NCBI GenBank assembly: GCA_031274855.1
Contig: JAISPO010000159.1
Coordinates: 1-6,123 of the forward strand
Direction of reading: 5' to 3'
DNA from: Zoogloeaceae bacterium
Lineage (GTDB): Bacteria; Pseudomonadota; Gammaproteobacteria; Burkholderiales; Rhodocyclaceae
Length of the DNA: 6,123 nt
The position numbers were made by a program, and so were the translations under genes. Below the pieces are notes generated by a model. The model had not been told where the DNA came from and did no database searches. It saw nothing but the letters and a program-made list of their open reading frames with translations. Shown here piece by piece: positions 1-5,141 of this stretch (the first letter of the stretch is position 1; each line of letters opens with the position of its first letter).

Positions 1-482
1 ATGTCGAGATAGTGACGCAGGATCGTGCAGCCGTAGCGCAGGTTGATGCGCAGATGAAAGAGATTCTGTTCGCGGGTGCCGATCAGTTTCAGCCAGAAGG
101 GCATTACCTGCATGTAGCCGCGCGCGCCGGCCCGCGATACCGCGTACTTCTTGAAGCGGCTTTCGACTTGAATCAGGCCAAGTACCAGTTGCGGATCGAG
201 GCCCGCGCGTTGGGCCTCGTAATAAACCGTCTTCAGGAAAATCAGGCGCGCTTGCCTGTCCGGCATGTACTTTTCCAGCCGGTGTGACATTTCGGCGAGC
301 CAGCGGATTTTTTCCTCCTCGCTGGGGAAGACCGGATTGGGCGAGGCGCGGTCGGCGATGCTGGCATGGAGCGCCGCCTGCACGCTGGCCGCCAGCGGCT
401 CGTACTTTTGCTCGCCTGCCCAGACCGCGGCCGCTGCCGTGATAAGCGCGGCGGCGGCAATGAGACGAATGGTCAGCCGCAC
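1..482 (-). CDS. Lytic transglycosylase, SLT domain, N-terminal part (runs off left edge)
   Basis: Exported murein hydrolase that should cleave the MurNAc-GlcNAc bond of peptidoglycan in the periplasm, forming 1,6-anhydromuropeptides. Only 160 residues are visible. Residues 1-22 look like a signal peptide: basic MRLTIR, then an Ala/Leu/Ile-rich core ending near VWA before GEQKYEP. An SLT (goose-lysozyme-like) domain starts around residue 80. Its expected catalytic Glu is E107 in LIQVESRF, followed by the family's GYMQVMPFW block at 122-130 and INLRYGCTIL at 146-155. The C-terminus lies outside the window. I chose the GTG at 482 because no in-frame ATG precedes the signal peptide; a CTG two codons later is less likely. 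This start overlaps the last 10 bases of proS, which suggests translational coupling. No clear Shine-Dalgarno is visible. The family call is firm; the exact Mlt/Slt subfamily is not resolved. Confidence 0.88.
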   Translation of the reverse strand, partial: MRLTIRLIAAAALITAAAAVWAGEQKYEPLAASVQAALHASIADRASPNPVFPSEEEKIRWLAEMSHRLEKYMPDRQARLIFLKTVYYEAQRAGLDPQLVLGLIQVESRFKKYAVSRAGARGYMQVMPFWLKLIGTREQNLFHLRINLRYGCTILRHYLD

Positions 483-2200
483 AATTTTTCGCGCAGGATT
501 TCACGCAGAAACGGCACGGCGTCTCCGGCGGGAAGCATCGTCGCTTCAGCATCGCGGCGGCCCTTGTATTCGACCTTGTTTTCCTTCAGCCCGCGCTCGC
601 CGACGACGATGCGATGCGGCACGCCGATCAGTTCCCAATCGGCGAACATCACGCCCGGCCGCTCGTCCCGGTCATCGAGAATGACATCAACGCCAGCAGC
701 GAGCAGATCATCGCGCAGCTTATTGGCAGCGGCGCGTACCGCCTCGGACTTGTGATAACCCATCGGCACGATGACCACCTCGAACGGCGCGATGGCTGCC
801 GGAAAGATGATGCCCTGCTCGTCATTGCCCTGCTCGATGGCGGCGCCGGCGATGCGGGTGATGCCGATGCCGTAGCAGCCCATTTCCATGATGCGATCTT
901 TGCCTTGCTCGTCGAGGAACTTGCATTGCAGCGCCTCGGCATACTTGGTGCGCAACTGGAAAATATGGCCGACTTCAATGCCGCGGCAAATGTCGAGGCA
1001 GCCTTTGCCGTCTGGGGAACGGTCGCCAACCACAACATTACGGATGTCGGCGACAGCGTCCGGCTCAGGCAGGTCGCGGCCCCAGTTGACGCCGGTCAGG
1101 TGAAAACCGGCCTCGTTGGCGCCGCAGACGAAGTTGTCCATCGCGGTCACGGCGCGGTCGGCGATGACGCGCACCTTCTCGCGGTCTATGCCAACCGGAC
1201 CGATATAGCCCGGGCGGCAACCGAGGAAACGCTCGACTTCCGCATCCGTCGCAAAGCGAAAGGGATCAAGGCCGGAGAGCTTGCCGGCTTTGACTTCGTT
1301 CAAATGATGATCGCCACGAATCAGCAGCAGGACAAGCGCCTCATCGTGCATGACCGCGATGGCCTTGACGGTGCGCGTCAACGGCGTGCCGAGGAATTCG
1401 GCGACATCCTCGCAGCGAATTTTGTCCGGCGTGGCGCGCTTCGCCAGAGATTCACCGGCCGCGCCGCGCGGCGCGGCGGGCGGCAGCGCCTCGGCCAGTT
1501 CGACATTGGCCGCGTATTCGGAATCGGGGCAGAAGGCAATCGCATCCTCGCCGGAATCGGCCAGCACATGAAACTCGTGCGAGCCGGTGCCGCCGATTGA
1601 GCCGGTATCGGCGGCGACCGCGCGGAAACCCAGACCCAGCCGCGTGAAAATGCGGCTGTAGGTCTGGTACATGTTGGCGTATTCGCGCTGCAAATCCTCG
1701 AAATCGGCATGGAAGGAATAGCCGTCTTTCATGGTGAACTCGCGCCCGCGCATGACGCCGAAGCGCGGGCGAATCTCGTCGCGGAACTTGGTCTGGATTT
1801 GATAGAAGTGCTTGGGCAACTGCCGGTAGCTTTTGATTTCCCGCCGCACCACGTCGGTGATGACTTCCTCGTGGGTCGGGCCGATGACGAACTCGCGGTC
1901 GTGGCGATCCTTGATGCGCAGCAGTTCGGGGCCGTACTTCTCCCAGCGTCCCGATTCCTGCCAAAGCTCGGCGGGCTGCACCGCCGGCATGAATAATTCG
2001 ATGGCGCCGGCCCGTTCCATTTCCGCGCGGACAATGCGCTCGATCTTGCGCACCACGCGCAGGCCCATCGGCATCCAGGTGTAGATACCGGCGGCCAGAC
2101 GCTTGATCATGCCCGCGCGCAGCATCAGCTTCTGGCTGACGACTTCGGCATCGGCAGGGGCTTCCTTGAGAGTGGCAATGAAAAACTGGCTGGCGCGCAT
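473..2200 (-). CDS. proS: Proline--tRNA ligase, bacterial type with INS editing domain
   Basis: Cytoplasmic class II aminoacyl-tRNA synthetase that charges tRNA-Pro with proline and hydrolyses misacylated Ala-tRNA-Pro. It has 575 residues, close to the usual length of about 570 for this type. The order is a catalytic core with motif 1 (about 40-75), the GPTHEEVIT loop (107-115), motif 2 with RDEIRPRFGVMRGREF (140-155), then the inserted YbaK-like editing domain (about 225-405), HIFQLRTKYAEAL (412-424), motif 3 in GCYGIGITRI (441-450), and the anticodon-binding domain from about 475. K279 in RTVKA falls at the same number as the editing-essential K279 of E. coli ProRS, and H367 in GFHLTG lies close to E. 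coli H369, so editing is probably intact. The ATG at 2200 begins the conserved MRASQFF start, with a weak GGA-type ribosome site. The downstream lytic transglycosylase overlaps its stop codon. Confidence 0.97.
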   Translation of the reverse strand: MRASQFFIATLKEAPADAEVVSQKLMLRAGMIKRLAAGIYTWMPMGLRVVRKIERIVRAEMERAGAIELFMPAVQPAELWQESGRWEKYGPELLRIKDRHDREFVIGPTHEEVITDVVRREIKSYRQLPKHFYQIQTKFRDEIRPRFGVMRGREFTMKDGYSFHADFEDLQREYANMYQTYSRIFTRLGLGFRAVAADTGSIGGTGSHEFHVLADSGEDAIAFCPDSEYAANVELAEALPPAAPRGAAGESLAKRATPDKIRCEDVAEFLGTPLTRTVKAIAVMHDEALVLLLIRGDHHLNEVKAGKLSGLDPFRFATDAEVERFLGCRPGYIGPVGIDREKVRVIADRAVTAMDNFVCGANEAGFHLTGVNWGRDLPEPDAVADIRNVVVGDRSPDGKGCLDICRGIEVGHIFQLRTKYAEALQCKFLDEQGKDRIMEMGCYGIGITRIAGAAIEQGNDEQGIIFPAAIAPFEVVIVPMGYHKSEAVRAAANKLRDDLLAAGVDVILDDRDERPGVMFADWELIGVPHRIVVGERGLKENKVEYKGRRDAEATMLPAGDAVPFLREILREKLCG

Positions 2201-2230
2201 GGTGAGTTCCGCTGGATTCGAAAAACGGGC

Positions 2231-2236
2231 ATTTTA
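2231..2236 (-). promoter_or_regulatory. Possible -10 element for proS
   Basis: On the minus strand this reads TAAAAT, 5 of 6 to the sigma-70 -10 consensus, and would give a leader of about 24 nt before the proS ATG. No convincing -35 lies 16-19 bp upstream (CAAGGA or TCAAGG), so the promoter is tentative. Confidence 0.35.
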
Positions 2237-2256
2237 CCGTTGCCGGCGTTCTTTCC

Positions 2257-2285
2257 TTGACGGGCCATCTATGAAAGAATTATCC
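2257..2285 (+). promoter_or_regulatory. Possible promoter for rppH
   Basis: TTGACG at 2257-2262 matches 5 of 6 of the -35 consensus. The best -10 candidates are AATTAT (2278-2283, 15-bp spacer) and TTATCC (2280-2285, 17-bp spacer), both mediocre. The position fits a short leader before the rppH ATG at 2315. It overlaps no coding sequence and lies in the divergent proS/rppH gap. Confidence 0.35.
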
Positions 2286-2298
2286 CCAGACAAATATT

Positions 2299-2304
2299 GG
2301 AAGG
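2299..2304 (+). promoter_or_regulatory. Shine-Dalgarno of rppH
   Basis: GGAAGG sits 10 nt before the ATG at 2315. It overlaps an in-frame TTG at 2297 that an ORF caller may take as the start, and this supports 2315 as the real start. Confidence 0.65.
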
Positions 2305-2314
2305 TTGCTTCACC

Positions 2315-2848
2315 ATGCTCGACCGGGAAGGTTATCGCCCGAATGTCGGCATTGTTCTGGTCAACCAGCACGACGAGGTCTTTTGGGGCAAACGTATCGG
2401 CGAACATTCCTGGCAGTTCCCGCAAGGGGGCATCAAAAAGGGCGAAACGCCCGAACAGGCAATGTACCGTGAGTTGCAGGAAGAAGTTGGGCTGTTACCC
2501 GAACATGTCCGCATCATTGGACGAACACGCGATTGGTTGCGCTACGACGTGCCCAAGCAATGGGTGCGCCGCGAATGGCGCAGCACTTATAAGGGCCAAA
2601 AGCAGATATGGTTCCTGCTGCGTTTGGTCGGCCGGGATAGCGATGTCTCGTTACGCGCCAGCGAACATCCTGAGTTTGACGCTTGGCGCTGGAGTGAATA
2701 CTGGGTACCGATGGAAACCGTGATCGAATTCAAGCGGGTGGTTTACGAGCAGGCGCTGGCCGAGCTTGCGCGGCTATTGGGCGTGCGTCATCGCAGATGC
2801 AACCGGCCTGACCAACCCGCTGCGCAAACCTGTGAGGAGCAAGCATGA
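2315..2848 (+). CDS. rppH: RNA pyrophosphohydrolase (Nudix)
   Basis: Removes pyrophosphate from triphosphorylated mRNA 5' ends, giving the monophosphate that stimulates RNase E-dependent decay in the cytoplasm. It has 177 residues, near the 176 of E. coli RppH. The N-terminus MLDREGYRPNVGIVLVN matches the family and supports the ATG at 2315 over the in-frame TTG at 2297. The Nudix box spans G38-L60 (GGIKKGE then RELQEEVGL), with metal-binding E53, E56 and E57 at the same numbers as E. coli. Further family blocks are HSWQFPQGG (31-39), RDWLRYD, GQKQIWFLL, and PEFDAWRWSEYW. The last 20 or so residues are variable. The UGA overlaps the AUG of the next gene (ATGA), so the two are probably translationally coupled. 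Confidence 0.96.
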   Translation: MLDREGYRPNVGIVLVNQHDEVFWGKRIGEHSWQFPQGGIKKGETPEQAMYRELQEEVGLLPEHVRIIGRTRDWLRYDVPKQWVRREWRSTYKGQKQIWFLLRLVGRDSDVSLRASEHPEFDAWRWSEYWVPMETVIEFKRVVYEQALAELARLLGVRHRRCNRPDQPAAQTCEEQA

Positions 2849-3399
2849 CTTGGCGGCAATGCGGGCGGCAATGCGCGATTTTCCTCGCCGGCATATTGCC
2901 CGCGATGGCTTTGGCAGGCATAAGCCTGAGCACCGGCAAAGACGATCTGCCGGTTGACCCCTATGCCCGCGATCGGGAGGAGTGGCAGGAACAGGAGGCC
3001 GCCCCGCCGCCCATGCCAAAAGACGCTGATCTCATCGAATTCTTTGCCGGCCCCAACACGGCAAATCGCTTTTTCATCGACCAGACGAGCCTCAACGCCA
3101 GCGCGGATGGCGTCGTTCGCTATGTGCTTGTGGTGAAGGCCGCCGGTGGCGCGATCAATGCCACCTTTGAAGGCATCCGCTGCGAAACGAAAGAGTACAA
3201 GCTCTACGCGATGGGCAGGGCTGACGGTACTTGGGCGCCTTCGCGCGCCACTGTCTGGCGGCCGGTAACGAACAGCCTCGGCAACCGCCAGCGCGCGGTA
3301 TTGGCACGCGATTTCTTTTGCCCGGGCGGCATGACGATACGCAGCGCCGCCGAAGGAGCCGACGCGCTGCGCCGTGGCAAGCATCCCGCGGCGTTGTGA
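2845..3399 (+). CDS. CNP1-like exported protein of unknown function
   Basis: A 184-residue protein resembling the CNP1-like family (named after a cryptic neisserial protein), found mainly in betaproteobacteria and without a settled function. Residues 1-24 look like a Sec signal peptide (MTWRQCGRQC, hydrophobic AIFLAGILPAMALA, cut near ALA/G), so the mature protein is probably periplasmic. A charged, proline-rich stretch follows (31-60), then the family core with LIEFFAGPNTANRFFID (63-79), VRYVLVVKAAGGA (91-103), F109-C113, YKLYAMG (118-124) and W130-W138. The mature part has only C113 and C159, which could form a disulfide. The start is well supported: GAGGAG at 2834-2839 lies 5 nt before the ATG, inside the end of rppH. 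The gene shares a transcript with rppH. No terminator is visible in the 29 bp before the convergent osmC-family gene. Confidence 0.82.
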   Translation: MTWRQCGRQCAIFLAGILPAMALAGISLSTGKDDLPVDPYARDREEWQEQEAAPPPMPKDADLIEFFAGPNTANRFFIDQTSLNASADGVVRYVLVVKAAGGAINATFEGIRCETKEYKLYAMGRADGTWAPSRATVWRPVTNSLGNRQRAVLARDFFCPGGMTIRSAAEGADALRRGKHPAAL

Positions 3400-3428
3400 T
3401 CGACAGCTTGTTCCGGCCTGTAACCTGA

Positions 3429-3845
3429 CTAGACTTCCACGATCTCGAAATCGTGCACCACTTCGGCAGTTCTGCCGATCATGATGGAAGCAGAGCAGTA
3501 TTTTTCGGCGGAGAGCTTGATGGCCCGCTCGACCGCTTCCGGCTTCAGTCCGCGGCCCTTGACCGTGAAATGGAAGTGGAGGCGGGTAAATACTTTGGGG
3601 TCGGTTTCGGCGCGCTCGGCCGTGATTTTCACTTCGCAACCGCGAATATCCTGCCTGCCGCGTTGCAAAATCATGATGACATCGAAGGAGGTACAGCCTC
3701 CCGCGCCGGCCAGCAGCATTTCCAGAGGACGGGGCGCCCAGTCGTGCCCACCGGCCTCCGGCGCGCCATCCATGGGTACCAAATGACCGCTTCCGGTCTG
3801 GGCAATGAAGCTCATGCCTTCATGCCAGCGTACTGTGCATTCCAT
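3429..3845 (-). CDS. OsmC/YhfA-family protein
   Basis: A 138-residue cytoplasmic protein of the OsmC/Ohr superfamily, closest by eye to E. coli YhfA (about 134 residues). Members use a cysteine pair for thiol-dependent hydroperoxide reduction; the true substrate of the YhfA branch is not established. The two expected cysteines are present: C51 in AGAGGCTSFDV and C117 in SAEKYCSASIM. Other family marks are the start CTVRWHEG, SGHLVPMDG (19-27), PLEMLLAG (40-47), ILQRGRQDI (59-67), and C70-E71-V72-K73. The start is the ATG at 3845, not an in-frame ATG at 3857, because GGAGGA lies between them at ideal spacing for 3845. The gene stands alone and converges on the CNP1-like gene. Confidence 0.92.
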   Translation of the reverse strand: MECTVRWHEGMSFIAQTGSGHLVPMDGAPEAGGHDWAPRPLEMLLAGAGGCTSFDVIMILQRGRQDIRGCEVKITAERAETDPKVFTRLHFHFTVKGRGLKPEAVERAIKLSAEKYCSASIMIGRTAEVVHDFEIVEV

Positions 3846-3849
3846 AAGT

Positions 3850-3855
3850 TCCTCC
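3850..3855 (-). promoter_or_regulatory. Shine-Dalgarno that decides the OsmC-family start
   Basis: The minus strand reads ATGGAGGAACTTATG: GGAGGA falls 4 nt before the inner ATG (3845) and directly overlaps the outer one (3857). The outer ATG has no ribosome site of its own. Confidence 0.75.
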
Positions 3856-3875
3856 ATGTGTTTGCAATTCAGGAC

Positions 3876-3881
3876 ATTCTA
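3876..3881 (-). promoter_or_regulatory. Possible -10 element for the OsmC-family gene
   Basis: The minus strand reads TAGAAT, 5 of 6 to the -10 consensus, and would start a leader of about 24 nt. The hexamer 17 bp upstream (GCGCAG) does not resemble a -35, so this is tentative. Confidence 0.35.
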
Positions 3882-3928
3882 GGCGGGTTCCCCCCAGGCT
3901 GCGCCATACCTTGCGCGACATAAATATC

Positions 3929-3957
3929 TTGCACTGCACAAGGAATTCTGGGATACT
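3929..3957 (+). promoter_or_regulatory. Extended -10 sigma-70 promoter of a putative small RNA
   Basis: TTGCAC (3929-3934), a 17-bp spacer, and GATACT (3952-3957), preceded by TGG at 3949-3951, the extended -10 TGn signature. An A/T-rich patch (TAAATAT, 3921-3927) lies just upstream. The -35 is embedded in the imperfect palindrome CTTG-N7-CAAG (3928-3942). Transcription would start near 3961-3964. No protein gene follows before the terminator at 4021-4050. Confidence 0.6.
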
Positions 3958-3963
3958 CCGGGT

Positions 3964-4050
3964 GCGTAACATTGTTTGTTCTGTTTTAGTCTCCTCCACC
4001 CTCCTTTTGGAGTGGTATTTGGCGCAGCCCTCTTGGGGTTGCGCCTTTTT
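3964..4050 (+). ncRNA. Putative small RNA with anti-Shine-Dalgarno motifs
   Basis: A promoter, an approximately 87-nt body and an intrinsic terminator form a self-contained unit with no credible protein ORF. The body opens with a U-rich, probably unpaired stretch (to about 3990). CUCCUCC follows at 3991-3997, a perfect complement of GGAGGAG. A hairpin comes next: ACC (3998-4000) and CUCC (4001-4004) pair with GGAG (4009-4012) and GGU (4014-4016) around a UUUU loop, with U4013 bulged. The ACCCUCCUUUU segment resembles the CACCUCCUUU tail of 16S rRNA. The terminator hairpin ends the RNA. From memory, a betaproteobacterial sRNA family with exposed anti-SD sequences, toxic when cloned, has been described; membership here is inferred and not tested. 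The gene could instead encode a regulator of a limited set of mRNAs. Confidence 0.6.
4021..4050 (+). terminator. Intrinsic terminator of the putative small RNA
   Basis: A ten-pair stem joins GGCGCAGCCC (4021-4030) to GGGTTGCGCC (4036-4045) with one G-U pair and a TCTTG loop, followed by TTTTT (4046-4050). It lies upstream of the rplM promoter, so it insulates rplM from the unit before it and is not the end of a protein operon. Confidence 0.88.
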
Positions 4051-4051
4051 A

Positions 4052-4068
4052 TTGCCGTTGCGCGGCAA
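4052..4068. repeat. Perfect inverted repeat next to the rplM -35
   Basis: TTGCCG (4052-4057) and CGGCAA (4063-4068) are perfect complements around a 5-base TTGCG loop. The repeat begins one base after the terminator T-run and ends two bases before TTGACA. It could be a protein-binding site or a back-up hairpin for read-through transcripts; chance is also possible. Confidence 0.45.
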
Positions 4069-4070
4069 GT

Positions 4071-4100
4071 TTGACATCCGGGTAGCGATTGCCATAGAAT
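4071..4100 (+). promoter_or_regulatory. Strong sigma-70 promoter of rplM-rpsI
   Basis: TTGACA (4071-4076, perfect -35), an 18-bp spacer and TAGAAT (4095-4100, 5 of 6). Transcription should start near 4107 and give an untranslated leader of about 86 nt. The strength suits a ribosomal protein operon. Confidence 0.85.
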
Positions 4101-4106
4101 GCGCGG

Positions 4107-4192
4107 CTTTTCCGCACGACCGTCAGCCGGAATGAAGTAAGAAGTTACTTACTCGCCGGTCTGGCTTTGGAAGACCAAGGAAACTACAAGTC
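4107..4192 (+). promoter_or_regulatory. Structured rplM leader, possible autoregulatory element
   Basis: Two compatible hairpins can be drawn. The first pairs CAGCCGG (4124-4130) with CCGG-T-CTG (4156-4163, one bulged U) and encloses a small stem, AAGTAA (4135-4140) with TTACTT (4145-4150). The second pairs CTTTGG (4165-4170) with CCAAGG (4175-4180) across an AAGA loop, with one G-U pair. It takes up AAGG of the rplM Shine-Dalgarno AAGGAAA (4177-4183). A rival stem, GGTCT (4158-4162) with AGACC (4172-4176), would break both and leave AAGG free. L13 is reported to repress its own operon in E. coli; that this leader is the target is inference. Confidence 0.5.
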
Positions 4193-4621
4193 ATGAAAAC
4201 TTTTTCCGCCAAGCCGCATGAAGTGAAACGCGACTGGTTTGTCGTTGATGCCACCGACAAGGTGCTCGGCCGTCTGGCTGCCGAAATCGCCCGTCGCCTG
4301 CGTGGCAAGCACAAGACCGAATACACGCCGCACGTCGATACCGGCGACTATATCGTCGTCGTCAATGTCGAAAAGCTGCGCGTCACCGGCGACAAGGACC
4401 AGGACAAGATGTACTACCGCCACTCCGGTTATCCGGGCGGTATTTATGAAACCAATTTCGCCAAACTGCAACAGCGTTTTCCGGGCCGTGTGCTCGAAAA
4501 GGCCGTCAAGGGCATGCTGCCCAAGGGTCCGCTGGGCTACGCGATGGCGAAGAAAATGAAGTGCTATGCCGGCGCGGCTCATCCGCATACGGCCCAGCAG
4601 CCCAAGGCTTTGGCCGTCTAA
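4193..4621 (+). CDS. rplM: 50S ribosomal protein L13
   Basis: An early-assembling protein of the large ribosomal subunit that binds 23S rRNA. It has 142 residues, the same length as E. coli L13. Family blocks are all in place: MKTFSAKPHEVKRDWFVVDA at the start, KVLGRLA (23-29), RGKHKTEYTPHVDTGDY (37-53), NVEKLRVTG, YYRHSGYPGG, LEKAVKGMLPKGPLG and the C-terminal AGAAHPHTAQQPKAL. The ATG at 4193 is preceded by AAGGAAA at 4177-4183. The gene is first in a two-gene operon with rpsI, 27 bp apart. Its leader is structured (see 4107-4192), so both promoter strength and translation may be controlled. Confidence 0.98.
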   Translation: MKTFSAKPHEVKRDWFVVDATDKVLGRLAAEIARRLRGKHKTEYTPHVDTGDYIVVVNVEKLRVTGDKDQDKMYYRHSGYPGGIYETNFAKLQQRFPGRVLEKAVKGMLPKGPLGYAMAKKMKCYAGAAHPHTAQQPKALAV

Positions 4622-4648
4622 GGCCACGATTTTCAAACAGGAACAGAC

Positions 4649-5041
4649 ATGGCAGCCAACTACTACTATGGCACCGGTCGCCGCAAGACGGCGGTGGCCC
4701 GCGTTTTCTTGAAGTCCGGCAGCGGCAAGTTCATTGTCAATGACAAGCCGGTCGATGAATTCTTCTCCCGCGAGACCGGCCGCATGGTCGTTCGTCAGTC
4801 GCTGGAGTTGACCCAGCATCTGGGCACTTTCGACATCATGGTGAATGTCACCGGCGGCGGTGAATCCGGTCAGGCTGGCGCAGTTCGCCACGGCATTACC
4901 CGCGCCCTGATCGAGTACGACGCCACGCTCAAGCCCGCGCTGTCCGGCGCCGGTTTCGTCACCCGTGACGCCCGCGAAGTGGAACGCAAGAAGGTCGGCT
5001 TCCACAAGGCGCGTCGCCGCAAGCAATTCTCGAAGCGCTAA
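4649..5041 (+). CDS. rpsI: 30S ribosomal protein S9
   Basis: Small-subunit protein of the 30S head. Its basic C-terminal tail reaches the P-site tRNA anticodon stem. It has 130 residues, as in E. coli. Marks are YYGTGRRKTAVARVFL (7-22), VNVTGGGESGQAGAVRHGI (65-83, the most conserved segment), and the tail KARRRKQFSKR with the near-invariant terminal SKR. The ATG at 4649 has AGGA at 4639-4642, 6 nt upstream. It is cotranscribed with rplM and followed at once by a strong intrinsic terminator. Confidence 0.98.
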   Translation: MAANYYYGTGRRKTAVARVFLKSGSGKFIVNDKPVDEFFSRETGRMVVRQSLELTQHLGTFDIMVNVTGGGESGQAGAVRHGITRALIEYDATLKPALSGAGFVTRDAREVERKKVGFHKARRRKQFSKR

Positions 5042-5058
5042 CCCGCTTTCCAAAAAAG

Positions 5059-5094
5059 AAAAGCCGCCCGCAGGAAACTTTGGGCGGCTTTTTT
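5059..5094 (+). terminator. Intrinsic terminator of rplM-rpsI
   Basis: AAAAGCCGCCC (5059-5069) pairs perfectly with GGGCGGCTTTT (5082-5092) across a 12-base loop; the T-run reaches 5094. The left arm is preceded by AAAAAAG, so the structure could also stop minus-strand transcripts, although no minus-strand gene is visible here. It lies only about 48 bp before argC. Confidence 0.93.
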
Positions 5095-5141
5095 GTCTTC
5101 TGGGTTAACATACCCGCCGGGAAATCGCAGGAGTTGATGAG

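Noticed and set aside
614..1600. A 328-codon plus-strand ORF opposite proS
   Set aside because: It is antisense to a complete ProRS with all class II motifs, shows no recognisable domain, and is expected from high GC at third codon positions.
3438..3455. Hairpin CACGAT-N6-ATCGTG near the convergent gene ends, as a terminator
   Set aside because: It lies inside the last codons of the OsmC-family gene, has only six pairs, and has no T-run on either strand.
2788..3639. A 283-codon minus-strand ORF across the CNP1-like and OsmC-family genes
   Set aside because: It runs antisense through one convincing gene and out of frame through another, and its low-complexity Arg/Ala/Gly content is typical of a shadow frame.
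3897..4029. Long-range inverted repeat GGCTGCGCC / GGCGCAGCC
   Set aside because: Nine bases at 115-bp distance in a GC-rich region, with the right copy already used by the terminator stem; no flanking similarity suggests a mobile element.
3911..4135. A 74-codon plus-strand ORF over the sRNA and rplM promoter
   Set aside because: It reads through a strong terminator and a near-consensus promoter, has no ribosome site at its start, and resembles no protein family.
4132..4140. Minimal ORF ATG-AAG-TAA in the rplM leader
   Set aside because: There is no proper SD (only GCCGGA directly before it), and its bases are paired in the predicted leader stem; probably chance.
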